From NCBI GenBank assembly GCA_944324235.1, contig CALUVN010000025.1, forward strand, positions 1-33,114: a stretch of 33,114 nt of DNA, in the 5' to 3' direction. This DNA comes from Candidatus Gastranaerophilales bacterium (lineage in GTDB: Bacteria; Cyanobacteriota; Vampirovibrionia; Gastranaerophilales; Gastranaerophilaceae). This document shows, one piece after another, positions 17,422 through 24,708 of the stretch; positions within the stretch are counted from its first letter, which is position 1; each line of letters opens with the position of its first letter. The position numbers were made by a program, and so were the translations under genes. Under the pieces are notes generated by a model, which ran no database searches, was not told where the DNA came from, and saw only the letters and a list, made by a program, of their open reading frames with translations.

Positions 17422-18315
17422 ATGTCTTTAAGATTTGATGCAGGAGAAGTTATTACGGCAATGGTTACGCCGTTCAACGCAAAAAAAGAGATTGACTACG
17501 ATAAAACAGAAACTCTGGTTAAGCATCTTATTTCCAAAGGCAGTGACGCAGTTCTGGTTTGCGGGACAACAGGAGAATCGCCGACACTGACTCACGAAGA
17601 AGAAATAGAACTTGTCAGCACTGCTAAACGTGCAGCTGCAAATCAGGCTAAAGTTATTATGGGGGCAGGCTCTAATTCTACAGAAACTGCTGTCAAAATG
17701 ACTAAACTTGCAGAAAAAGAAGAAGCCGATGCTATTCTTTCAGTCGTGCCTTATTACAACAAACCCTCACAGCAAGGAATGATTGCCCATTTTTCTGCTA
17801 TTGCGGAAAGTACATCCCTGCCGATAATTTTATACAATATTCCATCAAGAACCGGTGTTAACATGTCAGTTGATACAGTTAAATATCTGGCGCAAAAATA
17901 TCAGAATATTGTAGCACTTAAACAAAGCTTTGGAGATATGGATGTCATCACGGAATTAAAACTGAATTGCCCGGACGATTTTGCAATATATTCAGGAGAT
18001 GACAGCCTGACTCTACCTATGCTGTCACTTGGTGCACACGGAGTAATTTCTGTTGCATCTCACCTGTTCGGGACTGAAATTAAATCAATGATTAGAAATT
18101 TCAAAACAGGCGATGTTCTTGCTGCCAAAAATATGCATCAAAAATTATATCCTTGTTTCAAAAAATTCTTTATGGCCCCGAATCCTGTTCCTATAAAAGC
18201 AGCACTGGCATATAAAGGATTGATTGAAGATTTCGTACGACGTCCGCTTGTCGAACTTTCTCAAAGCGAACAGGCTGAATTAATTTCGGCTGTTAACAAC
18301 TTCTATCACGATTAG
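17422..18315 (+). CDS. dapA: 4-hydroxy-tetrahydrodipicolinate synthase
   Basis: This 297-residue TIM-barrel aldolase condenses pyruvate with aspartate semialdehyde, the first committed step to diaminopimelate and lysine. It shows CGTTGESPTL (pyruvate-binding Thr pair at 49-50), YYNKPSQQG, the catalytic Tyr139 and Arg143 in YNIPSRTGVN, the Schiff-base Lys167 in ALKQSFGDM, and SGDDSLTLPMLSLGAHGVIS. The Lys context KQSFGD differs from the usual KEASGD, but the catalytic residues are intact, which argues for DapA over N-acetylneuraminate lyase or other relatives. GAGG lies seven bases before ATG. It stands ahead of secD-secF with 73 bases between. Confidence 0.92.
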   Translation: MSLRFDAGEVITAMVTPFNAKKEIDYDKTETLVKHLISKGSDAVLVCGTTGESPTLTHEEEIELVSTAKRAAANQAKVIMGAGSNSTETAVKMTKLAEKEEADAILSVVPYYNKPSQQGMIAHFSAIAESTSLPIILYNIPSRTGVNMSVDTVKYLAQKYQNIVALKQSFGDMDVITELKLNCPDDFAIYSGDDSLTLPMLSLGAHGVISVASHLFGTEIKSMIRNFKTGDVLAAKNMHQKLYPCFKKFFMAPNPVPIKAALAYKGLIEDFVRRPLVELSQSEQAELISAVNNFYHD

Positions 18316-18328
18316 CCCGTCAGGCTAA
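18312..18328 (+). other. Small hairpin after dapA
   Basis: TTAGCC and GGCTAA pair around the loop CGTCA, overlapping the dapA stop codon. No T-run follows on either strand, so it is at best a weak attenuator or an mRNA 3'-end stabiliser ahead of secD. Confidence 0.35.
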
Positions 18329-18388
18329 GAGTTATAAAAAAAGAATTAATGTAAATTATAATTAGTATTTATAAGAGGATTAAAAAAA

Positions 18389-19693
18389 GTGAAAAACAAA
18401 ATTATGATGTTTTGGGCCATTGTAGCAATCGTTATCGTATCTACGATATTGATTATAGTTAAGCCCACAAAATTAGGATTAGATTTGGTTGGAGGGTCCA
18501 GACTGGTACTGGAAGCTCAAACTACAAAATCTATACCAAAAATTACCCCTGAAGTTATGGGGAACTTGCAATTTGCAATCGAAAATCGGGTAAACAAACT
18601 CGGTGTTGCCGAAACTGTTGTTCAACAGGTAGGTGAAAAAAAATTACTTATTGAAATTCCGGATGTTACGGACTTAGATGAAGCAAAATCTTTCCTTGGG
18701 GAAACTGCAGATCTTGAATTTAAAAGAGAAATTCAGGATGAAAACGGAGTTCACTGGGAATCAACAGGATTGAGCGGTAAAGATCTTTCAAGAGCATCAT
18801 TGTCAACCGATCAGGTCGGGCAATGGGTTGTGTCTCTTGAATTCAACGCAGAAGGTGCTAAAAAATTCGCAGATTTGACAAAAGAATTAGTCGGACAAAA
18901 AATGGCTATATTCTTTGATGGAGAACTTCAATCAGATCCTGTTATCAGAGAAGTAATATATGGCGGAAAAGCACAAATTTCCGGAGGAGAAAGCGGCTTT
19001 GAACAAGCTGAAGCGCAAAGAATGGTTAACCTGTTAAATGCCGGTGCTTTACCGGTACCTGCAGTAATCGTTGAAGAAAATACTGTAGGTCCTACGCTCG
19101 GTGCTGACAGTATTGCTAAATCTAAAAAAGCAGGTATTATAGGACTTTCTGCAGTTATGATATTTATGATTGCATTCTATCACGTACCTGGATTAATTGC
19201 TGACATTGCATTAATAATATACAGTTTGATATTATTTGCTCTATTCAAAACAATCCCTGTTACTTTAACACTGGCAGGCATTGCGGGCTTTATCCTTTCA
19301 ATAGGTATGGCGGTTGACGCGAACATCCTTATTTTTGAAAGAACAAAAGAAGAATTAAGAGCCGGAAGAAACCTGTTCACTGCTATTAATTCGGGATTCG
19401 ACAGAGCGTTCACCAGTATTTTTGACTCAAATATGACAACAATAATAACATGTACAATCCTTTATCTTTTAGGAACAAGCGTTGTTAAAGGTTTTGCCCT
19501 GACTCTTGCATTAGGTGTCATTGTATCAATGTTCAGTGCAATTACAGTCACTAAAAACTTCATGCACTTAATCTTCGGTACAGGTGAACTTAAACATCCG
19601 GCATTATTCGGATTAAGAAAAGACGAAATCGGACAAAGCTATGAAGCTACAGAAACTAAACGTGAAAAAGCACGTTTCGGTATTTTGGACTAA
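18389..19693 (+). CDS. secD: Protein translocase subunit SecD
   Basis: This 434-residue membrane protein works with SecF to drive late steps of Sec-dependent export using the proton or sodium gradient. TM1 is at about 5-24, followed by GLDLVGGSRLVLE, the periplasmic P1 region, then GAALPVP-type NAGALPVPAVIVEENTVGPT and five C-terminal TM helices with MAVDANILIFERTKEELRAG. It starts with GTG at 18389; AGAGGAT at 18374 is the ribosome site. It is followed by secF after 35 bases. Length is within the range of short SecD proteins. Confidence 0.95.
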   Translation: MKNKIMMFWAIVAIVIVSTILIIVKPTKLGLDLVGGSRLVLEAQTTKSIPKITPEVMGNLQFAIENRVNKLGVAETVVQQVGEKKLLIEIPDVTDLDEAKSFLGETADLEFKREIQDENGVHWESTGLSGKDLSRASLSTDQVGQWVVSLEFNAEGAKKFADLTKELVGQKMAIFFDGELQSDPVIREVIYGGKAQISGGESGFEQAEAQRMVNLLNAGALPVPAVIVEENTVGPTLGADSIAKSKKAGIIGLSAVMIFMIAFYHVPGLIADIALIIYSLILFALFKTIPVTLTLAGIAGFILSIGMAVDANILIFERTKEELRAGRNLFTAINSGFDRAFTSIFDSNMTTIITCTILYLLGTSVVKGFALTLALGVIVSMFSAITVTKNFMHLIFGTGELKHPALFGLRKDEIGQSYEATETKREKARFGILD

Positions 19694-19728
19694 CATAATT
19701 CTGAAAAGATATAGAAAGGTAAAAAATT

Positions 19729-20715
19729 ATGATAAATACAGGTAAAAAACATTTAGTTCATATTGTAAAATACAGATGGTGGTGGATGGCTCTGACCTGC
19801 CTTTTACTTGTACCGGGTATTATTGCAATGATTTATTCATCAGTAACCTATGCAAACCACGCACCGATGAAAGTCGGGATTGACTACACAGGCGGTACAA
19901 TCCTGCAATACGGGCTTGAACAAAAATTGAGCAGCAATGATGTTGCGAAAACAAGAACCAATCTTGAAAATGCCGGAATTGAAAATCCGTATATTCAAAT
20001 CTTGAATGTGAACACTGAACAACAAGAAAAAACTAAATCAAATATAAATTCAATAATTTCAATAAGAACAAAATTTATTGATAAAGATTCTAATACAACA
20101 TCAGTTATCACAGAACAACTCAAAAAAGACTATACAAATCCGGAACTAATTTCGGTAAGTTCTGTAGGGCCAACAATGGGTAAAGAACTCTTCAAAAATT
20201 CTTTAATTGCTGTTACGCTGGCCTTTTTAGGAATAGTAGCATATTTGTCATTCAGATTCCGATTTGACTATGCGCTTGCGGCTATTCTGGGGGTACTGCA
20301 CGATGTACTGTTTGTATGCGGAATATTTTCAATACTCGGTCTGTTTTATAATGTACAAATCGACGGTTTATTTATCACTGCGGTTCTGACTGTAATAGGT
20401 TTCTCCGTACACGATACAATTGTTGTATTTGACAGAATAAGAGAAAACTTAAGATATTACTCAAAGAAAATGACTTTTGGTGAAATTGTAGACGCATCAG
20501 TTAACCAAACTTTAACAAGAAGCATCAATACCTCATTAACAACATTAATTACATTACTGGCATTGTACTTCTGGGGTGGTGTTACAACAAAAGATTTCGT
20601 TCTTTGTATGATTCTTGGTATTGCAATAGGAACTTATTCAAGTATATTCTTCTGCAGTATGCTTGTTGATTTTTGGAATGACAAACAGACTAAAAGCAAA
20701 CAAGTCTCAGCATAA
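19729..20715 (+). CDS. secF: Protein translocase subunit SecF
   Basis: This 328-residue protein is the partner of SecD. TM1 is near 15-40, followed by MKVGIDYTGGTILQYGL (the SecF counterpart of the SecD glycine motif), a periplasmic domain to about 140, then SVGPTMGKELFKNSLIA and five TM helices including TVIGFSVHDTIVVFDRIREN and TRSINTSLTTLITLLALYF. ATG 19729 follows AGAAAGG. It ends the operon, and a strong terminator lies 23 bases downstream. Confidence 0.95.
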   Translation: MINTGKKHLVHIVKYRWWWMALTCLLLVPGIIAMIYSSVTYANHAPMKVGIDYTGGTILQYGLEQKLSSNDVAKTRTNLENAGIENPYIQILNVNTEQQEKTKSNINSIISIRTKFIDKDSNTTSVITEQLKKDYTNPELISVSSVGPTMGKELFKNSLIAVTLAFLGIVAYLSFRFRFDYALAAILGVLHDVLFVCGIFSILGLFYNVQIDGLFITAVLTVIGFSVHDTIVVFDRIRENLRYYSKKMTFGEIVDASVNQTLTRSINTSLTTLITLLALYFWGGVTTKDFVLCMILGIAIGTYSSIFFCSMLVDFWNDKQTKSKQVSA

Positions 20716-20738
20716 AAATGTATATCTTGAAAATAATA

Positions 20739-20763
20739 AAAAGACCGTTAAAAACGGTCTTTT
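20739..20763. terminator. Bidirectional intrinsic terminator between secF and the convergent small gene
   Basis: AAAAGACCGTT and AACGGTCTTTT form a perfect 11-bp stem with an AAA loop. T-runs follow on both strands, so it can end secF (plus) and the 112-aa gene (minus). Confidence 0.9.
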
Positions 20764-20790
20764 TATTTTGTATACGGATTAAGAGCATAT

Positions 20791-21129
20791 TTATTTTAAC
20801 TTAGCCGCAGTCTTTATACTGTCTCTAACCATCTGTGCGCCGTCAAAGTATGCTTTTTTACAAAGACTGTCAATCTTTAGAGAATCGTTCATAATATCAA
20901 GCTCTTTTTGCCAGTTAGGTCTTGTGTTTTGTAATTTCCCATCTGTAATCTTGTTGATAATATTAAAATATCTTTCAGGATCTTTTTCTTTTATTTGACC
21001 GGAAATATTTTTAATGCAAGTCTTATCATATTCTACACCATCTCTTATTGTATATGCAGCAACTCCAAGACCAACAACAGTTGCGCAAACTGCAAAGATA
21101 TTAGCACATGTATCTTTATTTATACGCAT
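20791..21129 (-). CDS. Small hypothetical protein with one N-terminal membrane segment
   Basis: This 112-residue protein is not recognised. I start it at ATG 21129 because GGAGA lies eight bases upstream, just after the pdxA stop; a longer frame to 21168 would overlap pdxA without a ribosome site. Residues 8-28 (ANIFAVCATVVGLGVAAYTI) form a hydrophobic segment. The rest is charged and probably helical (GQIKEKDPERYFNIINKITD, ELDIMNDSLKIDSLC), with a likely cytosolic or periplasmic tail of about 80 residues. It is the last gene of the ssb-kinase-pdxA transcript and ends before a shared terminator. The position suggests co-expression only, not function. Confidence 0.7.
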   Translation of the reverse strand: MRINKDTCANIFAVCATVVGLGVAAYTIRDGVEYDKTCIKNISGQIKEKDPERYFNIINKITDGKLQNTRPNWQKELDIMNDSLKIDSLCKKAYFDGAQMVRDSIKTAAKLK

Positions 21130-21142
21130 ATAATTTTCTCCA

Positions 21143-22093
21143 TTATAAAACTGCTTTAATAGCCTCAATCATACCGCTTTCATCCGCAATATTTTGTCCG
21201 GCTATATCAAAAGCAGTGCCATGCCCGGGGGATGTTCTTATAATATCAAGCCCTATAGTCATATTTACTGTCTTAAGACCGGCGACGGTTTTAATCGGAA
21301 TAAGTCCCTGATCATGGTAAACTGCAATATAACAGTCAAACGGAATCTTATGAGGCTTTAAATAAGCCTGTGCCGCATTATAGAACAAAGTATCCGCAGG
21401 TTGCGGCGGAGTAATATCAATACCTTTTGAAATTAATTCCATACAAGCCGGACTTAAAATTTCTTTTTCTTCAGTTCCAAGCACGCCATCTTCGCCAGCA
21501 TGAGGATTAAAACCACACAGAGCAAATTTAGGATTAGGAATATTTAATTTATTTACAAAAAATTCCTGCAGCAGTTCTACTTTATTTATAACATCCTGCT
21601 TGGTAAACTTAATTTCTCTTACAGCACAATGTCTTGTCAACAGAAGTACGCGAAAATCATTAGCTAAAAATAGCATCTCTGCGTGCTGCTTATCATGAGA
21701 TAAAAATTTCTGCAAAATTTCAGTCTGACCGCTGTAAAAATGTCCGGCCAGATACAGCGCAAATTTTGAAACAGGAGCTGTCACCAGAGCTTTTGGTGAA
21801 AAATTTAAAACAACCTCTGCAGCCTTTTTTAAGGACAAATACACAAAATCACCGGATTCCTTTGTGTTCTTGCCAGGCTGAATAGAACTGTCAAACGGTA
21901 TTTCTATAATTCCATAATTTTTATCCGGCGTACCATAATGGTTTATTATTTTCTTATTTGATATTAATAAAACCTTATCTGCTGGCAAATCAAGTGCTTT
22001 CAATGCCTTTATTGTAATCTCCGGTCCAATACCATTTGGATCGCCTGTTGTAATTATGATTTTATCTTTTATTTTATTATTCATGATTTTCAA
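21143..22093 (-). CDS. pdxA: PdxA-family 4-phospho acid dehydrogenase (PdxA or PdxA2)
   Basis: This 316-residue NAD-dependent metal dehydrogenase has all PdxA landmarks: ITTGDPNGIGPEIT, VTAPVSKFAL, metal-binding His in AGHFYSGQTE, in GFNPHAGEDGVLGTEE and in YHDQGLIPIK, and IIRTSPGHGTAFDIAG. Classical PdxA oxidises 4-phosphohydroxythreonine in pyridoxal phosphate synthesis. PdxA2 enzymes encoded beside a DUF1537 kinase instead oxidise 4-phospho-threonate or -erythronate, which decarboxylates to dihydroxyacetone phosphate. Because it overlaps exactly such a kinase gene by 17 bases, the catabolic role is favoured, but the sequence alone does not settle it; one enzyme could serve both. Confidence 0.9.
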   Translation of the reverse strand: MKIMNNKIKDKIIITTGDPNGIGPEITIKALKALDLPADKVLLISNKKIINHYGTPDKNYGIIEIPFDSSIQPGKNTKESGDFVYLSLKKAAEVVLNFSPKALVTAPVSKFALYLAGHFYSGQTEILQKFLSHDKQHAEMLFLANDFRVLLLTRHCAVREIKFTKQDVINKVELLQEFFVNKLNIPNPKFALCGFNPHAGEDGVLGTEEKEILSPACMELISKGIDITPPQPADTLFYNAAQAYLKPHKIPFDCYIAVYHDQGLIPIKTVAGLKTVNMTIGLDIIRTSPGHGTAFDIAGQNIADESGMIEAIKAVL

Positions 22094-23384
22094 AGTAATT
22101 TAAAATATCAACAAGAGTATTAACCCCGCCAAGATTACCCGATTTAGTAACAATCCAATGGGCATCATGGTCAAGACAAAGAGCGATTGCAGGAGCAACT
22201 TCATCAATTAATTGAAGCTGGCTTGCCCCAATAGCACTGCAGCATTTATATGAGGTTTCTCCACCGAGGGTGATTAACAAAACATCCTTTACTTCCAAAA
22301 CTCTTTTAGCAAGCTCGGCCAAAAAATCAGTAATAACCTTGGCAAGACCGGATCTTGTGAGTTCTGCATTCAGAGAATCTTCTGAAAAACCGTCAAAATC
22401 GCGCAGTAAATTTGAGGTATAAACAACTACGATATTGTTAAGACCTAAATTTAAGACTATTCTATTAACAAGTTCATCTTGAACTCCGCCAACAATAGTT
22501 TTAAGATCTAAATTAACAAACAAAGTATTTTCAAACTCATCACTTTGTTCCAACTGTTCTATTTGTTTAGCGGTAATATTTGTAGCACTGCCGGATACAA
22601 TAAGTTTTGGAAGAACAGGTATTGTCTTATTAATATGCTGCAATTCCAAATCGGAATACCAGTACTCACTCAACTCGTGCGCGAATGCTGCTGTGCCTAC
22701 AGGTAAAATTTTATATTCCAACTTGTTCATTGCAAGAGTAATTTGTTCGATATCAACAGTTGACACCGCATCCATAACAATAATCTTTTTACCCTCTGAA
22801 ATTAGCTCCTTCAATCTCTTAATAATAGGACCAGCACCTTTCATAACGGTTTTAAGTTCAACAGAGCCTACCAAATCGGAATTTTCACCGAGCTGCATTT
22901 CCATTAAAGTAGGAACATGAGATTCAAATATAGGGGAATGCGGGTCTCTTGCCATTTCGGTTCTTTCAATAGGAACACCCTTTAACAAATGATAGCCGCC
23001 AATAGTTACTCTGCCTTCTTGAGGGAAGGCCGGAACAAGAATTGCAGCATCAAGTTCTAATGTATCAAGAACAGCCAGAACCTCAACAGCAATATTACCT
23101 CGAAGAGTAGAGTCGATTTTTTTAAAATAATAATCGGCACTTATAGTCTCGGCAAATCGTCTTGTGGCATGAATAACTTTTTCAACAGCTTCATGAGGTT
23201 CAACATTTCTTGTTTCTGTTGAAATTGCCCAAACCTGAGTACCCTTCATATTGAGAGGAGCATCAGAACTGTCATCCAGAAGGATTTGAGTATTTGCACC
23301 TTTTAAATAAAACTGCAACGCAGTATCATTAGCGCCTGTTAAATCATCTGCAATAATACAGGCTATATTTGAACTAATCATCAT
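22077..23384 (-). CDS. Four-carbon acid sugar kinase (DUF1537; DtnK/OtnK type)
   Basis: This 435-residue cytosolic kinase has the N-terminal sugar-acid-binding domain with its hallmark ADDLTGANDTA at about 12-22 and IDSTLRGNIAVE, and the C-terminal nucleotide-binding domain with LLITLGGETSYKCC and WIVTKSGNLGG. Characterised members phosphorylate D-threonate, D-erythronate or 3-oxo-tetronate at C4. With the downstream PdxA-family gene (17-base overlap) the expected pathway is threonate or erythronate to dihydroxyacetone phosphate. No class II aldolase (OtnC) or isomerase (OtnI) is nearby, which argues against the 3-oxo-tetronate variant. It begins with ATGATG overlapping the ssb stop. Confidence 0.88.
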   Translation of the reverse strand: MMISSNIACIIADDLTGANDTALQFYLKGANTQILLDDSSDAPLNMKGTQVWAISTETRNVEPHEAVEKVIHATRRFAETISADYYFKKIDSTLRGNIAVEVLAVLDTLELDAAILVPAFPQEGRVTIGGYHLLKGVPIERTEMARDPHSPIFESHVPTLMEMQLGENSDLVGSVELKTVMKGAGPIIKRLKELISEGKKIIVMDAVSTVDIEQITLAMNKLEYKILPVGTAAFAHELSEYWYSDLELQHINKTIPVLPKLIVSGSATNITAKQIEQLEQSDEFENTLFVNLDLKTIVGGVQDELVNRIVLNLGLNNIVVVYTSNLLRDFDGFSEDSLNAELTRSGLAKVITDFLAELAKRVLEVKDVLLITLGGETSYKCCSAIGASQLQLIDEVAPAIALCLDHDAHWIVTKSGNLGGVNTLVDILNYFENHE

Positions 23385-23716
23385 AAAACTTCAGCGTCTC
23401 TTTTTGATCCTAAAAGTCTAATACTGTTTGCAATGACAAGAAAATTTTCTCTATCGGAACCGGTCACTTTATCAGTCCATTTATTCTGTCCGATTCTACC
23501 GTCAACTGCAACCTGAATACCTTTTTTAACATATTCTCCGGCAAATTCAGCCTGTTTATCCCAAACATCGATATTAAACCAGTCAGCAACTTCTGACTTT
23601 GTTTTTGAATCCCAGCGATTAACCGCAACAGAAAAATTAGCTTTAACTTTGCCTGATTCAAAATATTTAATTTCCGCATCGCGGCCAACACGACCTACAA
23701 GTACGACACTATTCAT
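23381..23716 (-). CDS. ssb: Short single-stranded DNA-binding protein
   Basis: This 111-residue OB-fold protein has NSVVLVGRVGRDAEIKYFES, ANFSVAVNRWDSK, DWFNIDVWDKQAEFAGEYVKKG, VAVDGRIGQNKW and NFLVIANSIRLLG, the full SSB core. It lacks the disordered linker and acidic DIPF-like tip that in typical SSBs recruits replication and repair proteins (it ends LGSKRDAEVL). It may therefore be an accessory SSB, or a lineage with a tailless form. AAAGAGG precedes the ATG. The stop overlaps the kinase start by four bases, an unusual coupling of a DNA-binding protein to sugar-acid catabolism. Confidence 0.9.
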   Translation of the reverse strand: MNSVVLVGRVGRDAEIKYFESGKVKANFSVAVNRWDSKTKSEVADWFNIDVWDKQAEFAGEYVKKGIQVAVDGRIGQNKWTDKVTGSDRENFLVIANSIRLLGSKRDAEVL

Positions 23717-23872
23717 TTTATACCTCTTTTCTAATTAGTGATATAAATATTTTACAACAAAAATAACATATCTCTAAGAAAAAGGCACAAGTTTAAAAAA
23801 AATTAATACAAATATATGGTGCTAGTTATAAGATTATCATTTAACATAAAAAGAAGTCAAGGAAATATCATA

Positions 23873-24565
23873 ATGAAAAAAGAAAAAGGTTTTACGTTAG
23901 CTGAAGTATTAATAACTCTTGGTATAATCGGAGTTGTTGCGGCTATGACAATGCCGACGCTTGTAAATAACAGCAGAAATCAGGAATGTCGCGCGGGCTT
24001 AAAAACAGGTTATTCATTGATTAGTAATGCACTTACAGCAATGAGAGCAGATGAACTTTCTACACGCTCCGGAGATTATGCAAGCAGGGAATTTACATCC
24101 GTATTCAGAGATTATTTTAAACTTGGCAGTAAGGGAGGAAATTATCAGGATTGCGTTGATAATACAATTTTTATAACAACAGAAAACAGTAAAAATAACC
24201 CTAGTGATTATGACTCTGATTATCTGACTTACGACCGGAAAACAAACATCTACACAAAATTTCTGGATGACGGACAGTTTATACTGGCTAACGGTATGCT
24301 TGTTGCTATTGAAAATAAAGAACCTCCCACAATTTACATAAGCATAGATGTTAACGGGAAAATAAAAAAGCCGAATATCTGGGGAATAGATTTATTTACA
24401 TTTCAACTAATGGAAAACGGGCAGCTTCTGCCAATGGGCGCGGACGGCACGGATTATGAAGATGATGAAGTCTACTGCGATCCTGACGGAGAAAGTGCGA
24501 TTAACGGAATTGCATGTACTGCAAAAGCGATTTCGGATGATTCATACTGGAAAAACCTGAAGTAA
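23873..24565 (+). CDS. Prepilin-type protein (type II secretion / type IV pilin-like)
   Basis: This 230-residue protein carries a textbook type III signal: leader MKKEKG, cleavage before FTLAE with Gly at -1 and Glu at +5, then a hydrophobic helix (VLITLGIIGVVAAMTMPTLV). It would be processed by prepilin peptidase and assembled into a pilus or pseudopilus, or anchored in the inner membrane. The C-terminal domain is acidic and has several Cys residues (QDCVDN, YCDPDGES, GIACTAK), possibly disulfides, and Asp-rich segments that might bind Ca2+. I start at ATG 23873 (AGGAAA upstream) because an upstream in-frame ATG puts 19 residues before the leader. It stands alone, not in a pilus operon; many such genes are typical of Gastranaerophilales-like genomes (recollection, not shown here). 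Confidence 0.88.
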   Translation: MKKEKGFTLAEVLITLGIIGVVAAMTMPTLVNNSRNQECRAGLKTGYSLISNALTAMRADELSTRSGDYASREFTSVFRDYFKLGSKGGNYQDCVDNTIFITTENSKNNPSDYDSDYLTYDRKTNIYTKFLDDGQFILANGMLVAIENKEPPTIYISIDVNGKIKKPNIWGIDLFTFQLMENGQLLPMGADGTDYEDDEVYCDPDGESAINGIACTAKAISDDSYWKNLK

Positions 24566-24573
24566 GGTTAAAC

Positions 24574-24602
24574 TTGTAATTCTGTCCTGCTGGTGATATA
24601 AA
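24574..24602 (+). promoter_or_regulatory. Strong candidate promoter of thrS (extended -10)
   Basis: TTGTAA (24574-24579), a 17-base spacer and TATAAA (24597-24602) preceded by TGA form an extended -10 promoter. The expected transcript start near 24609 gives a leader of about 100 bases. CTGCT (24587-24591) and AGCAG (24611-24615) form a dyad around the -10, which might be an operator or chance. Confidence 0.6.
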
Positions 24603-24610
24603 TTAATTAT

Positions 24611-24640
24611 AGCAGTTAGGGGGGTCCACCCCGGGGGCTG
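24611..24640 (+). promoter_or_regulatory. GC-rich hairpin element in the thrS leader
   Basis: In an AT-rich gap, six G, TCCA, four C and five G run in a row. GGGG (24621-24624) and CCCC (24629-24632) close a TCCA tetraloop, and CAG (24613-24615) can pair with CTG (24638-24640). It would sit at the very 5' end of the thrS mRNA. No T-box consensus is present, so tRNA-sensing of that type is not supported. Direct binding by ThrRS, as known for E. coli thrS, is possible but only an inference. Confidence 0.45.
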
Positions 24641-24708
24641 ATGTGATTATATAAGTGTTGTTATATTTTTTACATCCGCCAAATTCCCAAAGGACAGAAG
24701 AGGATAAA

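Noticed and set aside
24603-24708. T-box riboswitch ahead of thrS
   Set aside because: The conserved T-box sequence (AGGGTGGNACCGCG) and a following terminator are missing, and the leader is too short.
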